Source: Petunia secreta
Lineage: Eukaryota > Streptophyta > Magnoliopsida > Solanales > Solanaceae
Length of the DNA: 64,000 bases
Direction: 5' to 3'
NCBI GenBank assembly: GCA_029990175.1
Contig: JARKIP010000003.1
Coordinates: 372,001 to 436,000 of the forward strand
A program made the position numbers and the translations under genes. Below are positions 1 through 10,200 of this stretch, piece by piece. The notes beneath the pieces were generated by a model, which was not told the origin of the DNA, did not search any database, and was given only the letters and a program-made list of their open reading frames with translations. The stretch's first letter is position 1; the number at the start of each line of letters is the position of its first letter.

Positions 1-1
1 C

Positions 2-673
2 AACACTAACCCGATTGAAAAAGAATCCATGTTCTTGAAGAAATTCGCCGACACCCTGGAAAAAGGGGCGTTGTGTTGGTACATGCTCCTCCCTTCTGAG
101 TCCATTTCCAGCTTCGATGAATTGGCAAACATGTTCATTAAGGCTCACACTGGGGCTCAAAAGATCCTTAAAAGAAAGGAAGACATCTTTGACTTAAAAC
201 AAGGATACCTCGAGCCCATCAAAGACTTCTTCGAGCGCTTTCAAGCCGAGAGGATGGACCTACCAAAAATGGATGACAGCCTGGCAGTCATGGCTTTTGA
301 AAAGAACCTTAATATAAGCAATTCAGAAGCTGCAGCTGAGTTGAAGAAAGAGCTCCAGCAGTGGCAAGCTCGAACCTAGGACGAATTGCACGGCCGAGCC
401 ACAACAAAGATCAGGCTCAAGGAAGCAGAGTGGAGAAGAATGGGACGAGGTTATTCCTACCGAGGTCGATCCGAGTCCTCTAGACGCGCCGACGCGCTAC
501 AAGGGAATTCAAAAGGACGATATGAGCCATACAACGAAACTCAAAGCCAGCACGTAAGTCAACGACTCAGGGGGCATCAGCACTTGAGCCTTAAAAACTG
601 GATCGTCCTCCAACCAAAAATCTTCGGGCCCATCTTTGGTACCCAAGGAGAAAGATCTGCCTCGAATCTTTGA
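2..673 (+). pseudogene. Ty3-gypsy gag, capsid region (decayed)
   Basis: The frame is open from the first bases of the window, so the N-terminus is missing. The segment to about residue 120 reads as a retrotransposon gag capsid domain: 'WYMLLPSESISSFDELAN' followed by 'DLKQGYLEPIKDFFERF' matches the usual W-x-LP..SI.SF..L pattern and the E-S-L/I..F..RF helix. A TAG at 377-379 interrupts the frame. The same frame then continues through an arginine/glycine-rich linker to 673, which is typical between capsid and zinc finger. The next gag part is in another frame from about 640, which indicates a frameshift. It cannot make an intact Gag as it stands. In the intact family, Gag forms the cytoplasmic virus-like particle. 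Confidence 0.75.
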
Positions 674-974
674 GTACACTTTCAATATATCCACTTCCGA
701 GCTAGTGAACGCGATCAAGGGAATGACTGACCATGGAGTGAGGCTACCCAAAGACATGAGAACGCCTCCGAGCAAGAGGGACCAAACCCAACATTGTGAA
801 TTTCACATGGACTACGGGCACACAACTGAAGACTGCAAAGCGCTGCGTCTCGAGGTGGCACACCTGCTCAAGAAGGGGGTGTTAGCAGAATACCTAACGG
901 ACAAAGGGAAGTACAATTATTTGAAGATAGAAGAGAAAAGCAACCACCTCGAGCACAGTCGCCGAAGAGGATAG
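636..974 (+). pseudogene. Ty3-gypsy gag C-terminus with zinc-finger-like motif
   Basis: About 110 residues in a different frame from the upstream gag. Around residues 50-65 it contains 'CEFHMDYGHTTEDC', the Cys-X2-His-X-Asp-X-Gly-His-X-Thr-Glu-Asp-Cys motif that Tat/Athila-type Gag proteins use in place of a classic CCHC knuckle. After it comes 'LRLEVAHLLKKGVLAEYL', the usual helical segment joining Gag to the protease in this lineage. The frame closes at 974, where the protease ORF begins in yet another frame. It is probably the nucleocapsid part of one ancestral gag-pro frame, now shifted by small indels. Confidence 0.75.
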
Positions 975-1489
975 TGAATTTCATCACGGGAAGCTCAGAG
1001 GTGAATGGAATAAACTTTGCTGCAGCAAAGAAAGTGGTGAGATCATCCATTACAACGGAGAAGAGAGCAAGAGACGGAGAGTCAAGCAAAGAGATGGTAT
1101 TCATCAAAGAGGACTGCGATGTGATGATGTTTCCCCATCACAATGCGCTAGTGATCATGCTCAGAATCAACGACTGTGATATCAAGAGAGCTTTGGTTGA
1201 CCTTGATAGCTCGGTGAACATCATCAACTATGGAGCGATAAAAAAGATGTGGTTGAAAGATTTAGTCGTACCAAAGGCAACCATATTGACAGGGTTCAGC
1301 AATTCCACCAAGAAGACTTTGGGAGAGATAACCCTCACAATTACTGCAGAAGGAGTGAACAAGCAAACCACTTTTCAGGTTATGGCCGAGGACGTAGCCT
1401 ACAACGTCATTCTTGGGAGATCTTGGATCCACGAAATGGAGGCTGTGCCATCCAATTTGCATCAAGTAATCAAGTTCCCAACTCCATAG
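974..1489 (+). pseudogene. Retropepsin-type aspartic protease, active site altered
   Basis: The frame reads as the gag-pro protease. An N-terminal linker is followed by 'RALVDLDSSVNIINY' at about residue 75, where the family has D-x-G-S-S-x-N. Here the glycine position reads Asp and the catalytic loop is D-L-D-S-S, so activity is doubtful. The C-terminal half keeps 'YNVILGRSWIHEM', the typical flap/ILGR segment, then 'HQVIKFPTP', which in intact Tat elements leads into pol. The match stops after this and no RT follows. It is a non-functional or parasitic copy. The altered active site is read directly from the sequence; loss of activity is inferred. Confidence 0.75.
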
Positions 1490-2000
1490 GTAATAAGAGC
1501 CATCTAAGGAGGACAGCGAACAACACGAGAATGTTATTCAATCGCAATGAAGAGTACAGTCGCCCCGATAAGGCCAAGGAAGTAGCAGCGACCGAAGACT
1601 CAATAATCGGGGACTTCGCTAGGCAAAGCCCTCGGAGAACGAGCGATTACCTCGCCAAAGGATCACCCTTGGGACTTGCTCGAATAAATTCATGTTATTC
1701 TAGCTTCTTTCATCTAAGTCCTGTTATTACCAGGCATCCATTGTAATAAAGGCATGCAAATTCGATCAATGGAATAAACTTCGATTCGTCATATTTTTAT
1801 TCTCATTTGAACATGCATAGCTAGTCATAAGTTAAGCCTACGGCTCGAGGGCGAGACATCATCCTAAGCTAGCTCGAAACAATGAAAAAGTCTTGCAAGC
1901 AAATTCATAAAAGTAATTTCCATTAATAAAGAGGCTCGAAGGCCTCATATATTTACAAGGCAAACGGCACAAAGGCCTTAACCAAAAAAGAAACAAAAGC
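1490..2000 (+). other. Remnant between protease and antisense ORF, no pol
   Basis: Where pol should sit (several kb in autonomous elements) there are only about 500 bases. The first part still reads weakly as the post-protease linker. The rest, from about 1740, is AT-rich with no coding match. I see no RT, RNase H or integrase motif on either strand, so pol was lost or never present. Confidence 0.6.
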
Positions 2001-2006
2001 TCTACT

Positions 2007-5000
2007 CTAAGCCTCCGCTTCGAAGTCATCACCTCTCTCGTCTGAACTCTCACTGCTCGAAGGGAGATTTTCCATCAGCCTCTAGGCCACAGGAGCATCG
2101 CTCTCAGCCTTGACAATCTCAGCATTAAGGTCAAGCCCGCTGCGACACTCCTTCAGAGTCTTCAGCCTCGTCTGAATAACGGCCCAATTCTTATCGACTT
2201 TGGCCCGAGTCTTCCTCATTCTCCGCCTCGATGAGAAAGAATCAGCGTTGCCTCTCAGGAACTTACCCTCACTCTCGAGCTGACTTTTTTCCTTGGCCAA
2301 CTGGTCTTTCTCCGTGGCTATTTATTCATCTTAAGCATCTTTTGCTTTAAGTCGTCATGAAACTTTTTGGCCCTTTCACTAATGACTGACTGAGCCTCGT
2401 TCCTTACTCGCTTCAGCTCAACATCACAAAGTGCCTTCAAATGGGCCATCTTCTCCTTAATGTCAGATTTGGCCTCGAGGGACTTGGTCATCTCGAGGTC
2501 AGACTTGTTGGCAGCATTTTTGGCCTGCTCTAACTCAAACCTTGTGTTCACTAGTTCCCTCTCGAGACCACTCATCTCAGCCTCGAGACTCGCTCGCTCT
2601 CGCCTCCACCCAGCCCTTAACTGCCGAAGCTTTTCGTCTCGGCTGCACTCTATCTCGGCAGCCCTGATAGAGTTGATGTAACACTGCAAAAAGGAATCCT
2701 AAAAATCAGAGAAGAAAGCGAAACGACAAATTGAAAAGAGAAAGTTAGAGAAAACATACATGAATGGCATACTGAGCAGCATCAGCCATCAAATCAGAGA
2801 AGGGAGACTCCTTAATACGATCGCGTTCCTTAGGACCTAGGAGTCTACGAAGGCTGATCGGGACTTGGATGTCGCCATCAAGAAGACAAAGATCGGAAGG
2901 AATCTTGATATAGCGAAATTGCCTCCAATAAGACGCATCAGGAGCAGGCTCGGAGGCGACTCGAGGAGTCTTGTCTCCCACTCGAGATGGCCCAGCCTCG
3001 TCCACTTTCATTTTCGTCGAAGGAGGGGGATGAATGTTCCCCATGTCTTTATTAGCAACCTGAACTGGTTCAGGCTCATGAGCAAAGGGAACCACAACCT
3101 CATCCTGTCTTAACTCTGCCTCGCCAGCAGGAGTGAGCTCAGGAAATGGGACAGGCTCAAATCTAGCCCGCTTTGCTTCTGGAGCTTCCCCCGAGGACAA
3201 CTCTTTCTTCCTCAAAACTGAAATAAGAAGGGAAGGAGGTGATAAACGAAACAAACGAAACAAAAGGGTGAAATCAAGAGGAAAGACACTTGGCCTGTTT
3301 TGGCCCAGAGATCTGGCGACCCCTCGGGAGCCATATATTTCCTCTCCTTATCTTTTTTCTTTCCACTTTTCCCCTTCGAAAGATTTCCAATCAAATCTTT
3401 GAGGGCATTCAAAGCATCCCCAACCTCGGGAATCTCCTCTTTCTTGTCCTTTGTCTCCTTCTTTCGTTTCTTCTCCTTCGGCGCGGTGATCGCCCTCTTG
3501 GGGAGCCCTAAAATAGAGAAAAGATAGTGAGGCATCGAAGCACATGGCCTCGGAAAACTAGACCAGGCTCAAAGGTTGAGTAAAAAATAGCTCACCATGT
3601 CGTTTACATGCCCATTGGTTTTCATACAAAGCAGCCAAAACCATCCATGATCTCTCTGGCCTAGGTTTGGCATCAATAATAGCATGAAACCATTGAACAA
3701 GTTCTTTGGACGAACAATCGGGACCGCCTCGGCTAAAGAAAAAAGAACAAGGAGTCAGAAAAGGGAAAATAAAACGAAAATAAATGAATGAGAAAACACT
3801 TACTGGCTCGATTCCACCGCTCAAGAAAATCAGTCTTCAAGGAGAGAAGATTGGTGGGCAAGAGGACGAAGCGCTCGTTCCACCCACAGTCTTCGAGATC
3901 CTCGCTTTTCGTAATCAGCGAATACGAGCCCTGTTTGTTAAGCTGAACAACTCCATCCTTGTGAAGGGTGGGGAAGAACAAATACAAGAGATGATCGAGG
4001 GTGAAAGGCACTCCTGCTAATTGATGCAGCCCGAACACGTGCTGATCAAGTGTTCGATCCACCGAGGAGACCAATGACGCGAAGCCAAGCCAAGCTGCTG
4101 CACGATGTGCACATTCACTTAGCCTGGCCGAAGGAAAACAATTGCTCCGAAGCTGAGTGGCCGGGCTCAAGAACCGAAGGCATTATCTTCAGATTTGAGC
4201 CCGAAGGCAAAGTGACCGAGGACAATGAGCTCGAAGACAAGTGAGCGTCCGAGCACAATGAGTTCGCGCAAGCAACCACGCACCGAAGTCATGGCTTCTG
4301 AACACGCACTTTAGCTCAGCCCTGCGTGGCTTATTTTTATTAGTCACTTGTGACTATTTACTACTTTATCCTTAGTATAGCCTATAAATAGTCCATTTCC
4401 ATTTCATTGTAGGACACAGAGTTTTTAGTATATGAAAAACATAGCAAGTGCTATTGTGAGTCTTCGATGGAGCCAAACCCCAACGTGGGCTTTTAAAGAA
4501 CTTGTGTTAACCAGTGTTATTCGATTGAACAACTTCTTCTTGATCATTCAATTTGCAAGAAGCGGGTCTTTCTTGAGGATTGTTGAATAGTATAGGTGCG
4601 TCTTGATTTCCCTTTCAATCGAGCTTTGAGATAGGTTCCTCACTGTTCTTTTGAATCGAAGCAAGATTTGTCTTGCTTCTATCTTTACTTTTCTTGTCAT
4701 TTAACTTCCGCGTTCGTGTTTAGCATTTCCTTCGGGTTTGCTTGCACCACTAATTTACTCAAAATTCGAGGCATATCCAATCTGGGCTAAACACACTTGG
4801 AAGGTTCGGCAAAGATTATCCAACACTTCGGGGATAGGGAGAGAGAAACCGATCGTGCAAGGATAAGTGAAAACGAAGGAACGCCCCTCGACTCGATCGC
4901 ACACTCGACTCTCGGGGGCGGGGATACCAACCCTCACCTCGAGGTCCCAGTTGCAATCAGAGCGAACCAGATGAATGTTCGCCTGAGTAATCAAGCTCGG

Positions 5001-5369
5001 CGTATCCCCAACAGGAATGTTCCTTTTCCTCCGAGCCTCCGATTCAGTTTGCAGCTGCATAACAAAATCTTTCGAATGATCAACTTTTGGAGGAATGACG
5101 TGGTGGGGCTCGAGCTCCAAGTCGTTAGAAAGGAGTTCATCGTTGCTCACATCCTTCGTGGTGACCTCCTCCTCCTCCACCGTAACTACTCCAACGATCC
5201 TAGCCATCGATGAGCGATGTTCTTGATCCATACCGCTGGGACAAGTAAGATCCTCCATGTTGAATTCAGGAGGAACAACAACGTCTAGCGGTTCAGGGAC
5301 ATTAACCAATTCCCCACCAACAATCATGGTGTCAACAGGTGGAGAACATGGCAAATTCTGGTGAGACAT
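2007..5369 (-). CDS. Antisense spliced ORF of Tat element (aORF, plant-transposon-protein type)
   Basis: A multi-exon gene-like unit antisense to gag-pro. A good ATG lies at 5369. The first exon encodes an acidic N-terminus, then a region resembling the 'putative plant transposon protein' domain ('CTIGFSLPIPEVLDNLCR' and, past the solo LTR, 'FTLDHLLYLFFPTLHKDG'). Candidate introns with GT-AG ends (plus coordinates) are 3733-3803, 3508-3595, 3219-3289 and 2699-2759, all 61-88 bases. Exon 3 is Lys/Glu-rich; exon 4 is Pro/Glu-rich with a conserved 'IKIPSDLCLLDGDIQVP'. The last exon is a long coiled coil ('LEAEMSGLERELVNTRFE'). A solo LTR (4022-4749) breaks it, and there are stops near 2318 and 2082, so it is probably a pseudogene now. 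Extra antisense ORFs are known in Tat elements; their function is unknown. Confidence 0.6.
4022..4749 (+). mobile_element. Solo LTR, same family as the 25.8-33.4 kb chromovirus
   Basis: A 728-bp LTR starting TGATGCAGCC and ending TTGCACCA, flanked by a perfect 5-bp duplication CTAAT (4017-4021 and 4750-4754). It is the plus-oriented counterpart of the two 796-bp LTRs at 25817-26612 and 32644-33439. Shared blocks include the TATAAATAG box at 4383-4391 and the reading frame near 4050-4240 (see findings). No internal region, PBS or PPT is attached, so the element was reduced to a solo LTR, normally by LTR-LTR recombination. It lies inside the antisense ORF of the Tat element and is therefore younger than it. 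Confidence 0.9.
4383..4391 (+). promoter_or_regulatory. LTR TATA box
   Basis: TATAAATAG sits in the middle of the solo LTR, at the place expected for the U3 promoter. The same box occurs, reversed, in both LTRs of the related element (near 26176 and 33003). Confidence 0.6.
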
Positions 5370-5432
5370 TCTTCAAAGATATTTTAGGTTGGAAAAGAGG
5401 GGAAAATTCAAGAGTTTTTACTGTAGAAGACA

Positions 5433-5460
5433 AGAAGAAGAAGAAGAAGAAGAAGAAGAG
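5433..5460 (+). repeat. GAA trinucleotide repeat
   Basis: About nine AAG/GAA units lie between the start of the antisense ORF and the probable 3' LTR of the Tat element. On the minus strand it is a CTT tract upstream of the aORF start, the kind of pyrimidine tract often seen in plant 5' leaders. A regulatory role is speculation. Confidence 0.7.
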
Positions 5461-5639
5461 GGCAAGGTTCGGTTGTGTATAGGTTAGAAGCACCATGATT
5501 ACAGCCGCATGAGGAAGACAAAATAGAAAAACGCGCCCAACCAGCGATCGCCACGCATGATTGATGGGAATTCGAAGTGATAACCGCTGTTTTCAAAATT
5601 CGCGGCGCAAAAACAGCCACGTCAATCTCCCGCCTAAAG

Positions 5640-6330
5640 TTCATTCCACTTCCCGATAGATTTGGCAACCTCTCGAGGAGTGGAGAGACTATCTGTATTG
5701 GATAAAAATCACCGAGGTCTTGGTGAGACCTCAAGGTGTAACATGAAGATCGCTTCATGAGGCGAACTCCCGAGGAGGGACTGTATAGTTCCTCACCCCG
5801 ATAAATTGCCTCAGGAAACGAAGGGGAGTGAGCTCGAAGCACTGAGCTCGGAGGAAAACCTTGTAACCTCAAGCGAATGTCACACCTCGGGCCAACCTCT
5901 GTAACCATCGACCGGTGCTCTAGTATTTAAGAGGAAGATCATGGGTCAATCAAGATTAAACACGGAGTAATGGCCATAAATGCACGATTATGATATTTAC
6001 AACGTCATTTTTTCTCCTGATTATAAATAGGATTCATTTGTAAATATGATCAATAAGATATTCTACTTTTACTTTCTATTTATTGTCTCGTTTATCTTTT
6101 AAAATATTTCTTGCCTCGTTATCCTTCTAAAGCTTTTCATTCAGTTCAAATTCAGCTTAGCTCAAACATCACTTCGATACAAGCAAATTACTAATTAAAC
6201 TCGTTACAAATTCGATTTGTTGGCCTATCCTAATTTAGGTTACTGGAGTTTGTATACTTTTGTTAATTGCCCAAAATAATTCATATATATTCCACTTAAC
6301 ACGTGATTCAAATTAACTAAAACTCCAAAA
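5640..6330 (+). mobile_element. Probable 3' LTR of the Tat element
   Basis: Position after the aORF, a purine-rich stretch (CGAGGAGTGGAGAGA near 5674-5690) and a TATAAATAGG box near 6022-6031 followed by T-rich sequence suggest U3-R-U5. The 5' partner is outside the window, so LTR identity cannot be proved here and both edges are estimates. The sequence to about 6480 is AT-rich with nothing else recognisable. Confidence 0.4.
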
Positions 6331-6484
6331 CGTAAGAAGGGTTGACAAGTAAGTTTCTTACACTTTTTATATATACTCGTGATACTTGACAAACTTAAGT
6401 TATTGCTGCATCTTTCTAATTTATTTATGTTAGTATATTTTCCTTTTTATTTTAATTTCTTTTTGGGAAATATCAATCAATCTA

Positions 6485-6791
6485 GGACCCATTTGTCCAT
6501 GAATAAATTTTCACTTTTTTTCAAAAAGTTTTTGAAAAACATGTTTGTCCATGAAAAACTGTTAGTTTTTGAAGATCTTTTCAAAAACAGTTTTTGAAAA
6601 ACTAAAAAATACTTTTGACAACTTTTTCAAGTTTTTCCAAAAACTATTTTTTCTCTACTCACAAAACTTCAACTTTTTTGAAGTGCATTGTATGTCCAAA
6701 CGCTACTTCAACTTTCAAATACCATTTTTCAACTCGACTTCAAAAACTCTTTTTCAAATATTTTTTCGAATCTATGGCCAAATGGCCACCT
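6485..6791. mobile_element. MITE with GGCCATTTGG-type terminal inverted repeats
   Basis: About 300 bp rich in A/T runs of the type CAAAAACTnTTTTTCAA. The left end reads GACCCATTTGTCCATGAA. The right end, reverse-complemented, reads GTGGCCATTTGGCCATAGA, giving imperfect inverted repeats of about 20 bp. The internal sequence is self-complementary in blocks and has no coding capacity; short ORFs here are by-products. This looks like a common Solanaceae MITE family. The superfamily is not determined because the site duplication is unclear. Confidence 0.6.
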
Positions 6792-6926
6792 AGTCTAGTA
6801 GAAGAAATAAAAATGGCCCTAAATTAAGGGCACAATTCCCAAAAAATATAAAAAAATAAAAAGCCCAAATATCGACAAGTGGAAAAATCAAAGGTAGGGA
6901 ATAAGATTTCCACCGCGTCACGGACA

Positions 6927-7288
6927 ACGTGACAAGTATAAATTAAATCACAAAATTGCTTTTTAAAACTTCCAATTCATTTTGCTAACCGAATCTGTGT
7001 ATATTCACATTGAACCTATATTCCTTCAATTTCCCCCTAATTTTCTCCACAATTATTCATCAGGTACATTCCTCTTCTTTAATTAGGGTTCCATTATCAA
7101 TTCTCGCTTATTTATTTCTATTTTGTATTTGTCTCAGCTTAATTCTATTTTCATTTTCACAGATTATATTGCCCAAAGGATTCATTAATCATCATTTAGG
7201 GTATTCACAGGTTATCGAAGGTTCTAGAACAAAAAAGGAGAATTTTTTGAATTTCTGTAATTCAATTAAAAAAAAAATTACATTTTCA
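6927..7288 (+). promoter_or_regulatory. COQ10 core promoter and 5' leader
   Basis: TATAAATT at 6937-6944 lies 345 bases upstream of the COQ10 ATG. Immediately before it is ACGTGAC (6927-6933), a G-box/ACGT-core type element. The leader holds a possible 5'UTR intron: CAG|GTACATT at 7061-7070 and TTTTCACAG at 7154-7162, with a second acceptor at 7201-7210. No in-frame ATG precedes 7289, although the frame is open from 7010, so 7289 is the natural start. Transcription start and intron use are inferred only. Confidence 0.5.
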
Positions 7289-10200
7289 ATGCCGTCGTTT
7301 GTTTCAACATCGAAGGCGATAAGGCGATTAGTTACACATCGAAACGTGTTTAGACAATCGACGGGGATTGGTAAGTCGGGTTATGGATTAGAGAATCATG
7401 TTCAAGTTAGATGTTTTAGTGGCATTACTGGTGTTCAATCATTTTCGCCTTGTTATGATGCTGGTAATAACAAGGTGATTAAGACGAACACGGAGAAAAA
7501 GGATTATAGCATTGGGAATGTGATTCAAAGCAGAGGATTTTTGAGCTGTGGTGATGGAGGGGAAGAAGGAAATATGTTGTCTCGAGTACACGAGGAAAAG
7601 CGTGTCATGGGGTAAGTTCCCTAATTTTACAATTTGCGAGTTTTTATGATTATTGTTATGTGTAAATCTATTGTGGAACATGCATTTGCTGTGATTTTTG
7701 TTAGTAGTAATTAGTAGTGACATCCTAGGCAAATCTCACATTGGCAAAGCACAACAGAGATTGCTGAGTATAAAAGGAAGCATGCCATAGAGACTCTAGT
7801 GAAACGTTTAAAAGTTGTGCAGGGCTAGGCCAAAGCATGCCATAGACTCTAGAGAGTTTTTATGATTGTTATGTGAAAATGCTATTATAGATTGCGCAGT
7901 GCTGAGCTTTATTTTAGTAATTAGTTGTGACATCCTATGCAAATCCTACATCAGCAAAATATGGGGGGAGATGCTGGGTATATAAGGAAGAATGCCATAG
8001 TGACGGGTTTAAAAGCTGTATGGGCGCCTAAAGTGGACAATATCACTAGTGGACTGAGTTATCATGGAGGTATTATGAGGATGAAATGGATCTGAATAGA
8101 GTGGAATAGAGCACAGAGAATGTAAGGGAAAATAGAGGTTAATGGAAAAAGAAAATGAATCGAGAAAATTTGAACTCTTTCATTTGTTCATTGTGTTTAA
8201 TGTGCTATTGTGAATGTGGTGTTTCCACTCTTGATAATGATGCGATTCTTTTTTTTTTATGTTCAATTCTAAGAGACTTAATTTAAAAGATAAAAATTTT
8301 GTATTTTGTGACATATTTTTTGTCATTTCCTTTCCTTTTTAATCTTATGTCCTTTTTTGAGTGAAAAAGATAGTGATAGTAAGCAAATAATTAATGTGTG
8401 CGAGATATGTATGCATGAGAGACAAATAGATTTACATGTTCAGAACCAAAGTGATTACATATCCACTGTAGAGTACTAAAAAGAGAAAAGTGAAGTTACA
8501 ATTTGCTGAACTTCATGTGCTAATTGGGTAGATCGATGCATGGAAAGAAAAGTAGAATAAGGAGGTAGTATAAAAGGTGTAACCTTTTTTTGTTTACTGA
8601 TTGAGGTTAAGGGGAGAAAAGAGAAACATAAACGGACAACTTTCTAAACTTTTATTACAAATTAGGTGAGGTGAATGGGAAGAAAAGAAAAATGAATAAG
8701 AAAAGTAAGTTTACAATCCTCTAAGCTTTTTGTACCGATGTTCATGAGAGGTGATTGGGAAGTAAAGAAGAAGCCACGGATAACCCAGTCTGTTAGTCTT
8801 TTTTTTTTTTTTTGGGATAAATTAAGGTAACTGATTAGGTAAGCTACATTGAAAGAAAAGAAGAAGAAGAAGAAGGGCTAAAAAAAGTAAATGTACAACT
8901 CTTAAAACTTGAGCATTAATTAGGTGAAGTGAAAGAAAAGGAAAGGAGACAGAAGTATAACTTTGTGATAATTTTTTTCAATTTCTCTCCTGTTTCCAAC
9001 AAAAGTATCCCCTTCAAGGTATAAGTAAGTTTATGCTACCGTATTCCCCAATTTCTCATACTGTCATGCTTCTAAACAAGAGAAGAATTCCATGAATTTT
9101 TGTTTACTGTTAGCCAAATCCAGGTTCCTAGCATGATCTTTTACATTGTAAATGTACTGAAGATTCTAGAAGTGAGTGTTGTTGAGACCAAATCAGAGAG
9201 TTATAGGGTGTTTCAGCTTTATTAATAGAATAGATATGCCTTGCAGTGTGTGTACAGAGTGCTTGTGTAGCTCAGGTGTGATCCTTGTGATGCATTTGAG
9301 ATGATTATGTAGTATATCATATAATTTTTTGGAGGACTGTTCATGTTGATATGTTGTATGCTCTCTTTTTCCACTTTAGCTAATTTTGTATGAGCAATCA
9401 CCTTAGAGGAGGCTATTTAAAAGAGACGAACAAGTTCAACTGTTCCCTGAATCAAAGAGAAAGTATAATTGTTAGTCTTTTCCGTTTAGTAATATATTTT
9501 TCTTATCCAAAAAAAAAAAAAAAATTGTTACCCTCAATTGCAGTAATGGAGCCTTTGATATTCACACAATCTGACAAACACAACCGGACAAAAATGACAG
9601 TAAATGGTGGTATTTACAGGGAAAAAGGAAAAGAAACAAATGAGTATAACAGCTGTGGTAAAGAAAGGCCCCAGCTTCTGTAATTGAATAAGTAGGAAAA
9701 GGAAACATTTACAGATAACATGCTTACGTCCTTTATAAGGGAATAGTGGAAGAGGGGAATAGAATCAATTCGTTTCAATTCCTTGAAGTCTGCAAATTTT
9801 ACTCAGCCAGCTTAAGAATTGATGAGGATGCGTTTCATAGAAGGAGGACTGGATCTTAACATGTTTGTACGCTTCAAACTTTTTGAGGGCTAAAAAAGTA
9901 TAGCTGCTGTTATTTTTTGCTGTCAATATTTTTCTTGAGCTATAAGAGGGAAACGATACCTTCTATACTTCCACTTGCACTAACTAATCGAAACACAAGA
10001 AAACCTATGTAATTCAGCCAGTAAAATTTTCGGTGGAGTTGATGAGCGACTCTGCATGCTCTTTTTTTTTTTTTTTTTTTTTAAAGAAATGGAAGTCAAC
10101 TCGGTTCCAATATTCATCTGCTTGAGATCCATGCTGATTACTCCTTTAAGATAATTATCTTCAGTTCAAGTCCTCGAATGCGCCCCCCAAAAAAAAAAAA

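Larger units (their letters stand above)
1..6330 (+). mobile_element. Tat/Ogre-lineage Ty3-gypsy element, pol-less, 5' end outside window
   Basis: Decayed LTR retrotransposon. Order on the plus strand: gag (2-974), aspartic protease (974-1489), a short non-coding stretch, a long antisense ORF (about 5369 to 2007) and a probable 3' LTR (about 5640-6330). The gag with a CX2-H-X-DYGHTTEDC motif and an extra ORF antisense to gag-pol just before the 3' LTR are features known from the Tat lineage of plant Ty3-gypsy elements. No RT, RNase H or integrase is present between protease and aORF, so this is a non-autonomous derivative or an internal deletion. A solo LTR of another family (4022-4749) interrupts the aORF. 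The 5' LTR lies outside the window. The right edge is approximate. Confidence 0.75.

Noticed and set aside
6379..6827. Phe-rich ORFs at 6379-6827
   Set aside because: Translations of the MITE's T-rich sequence.
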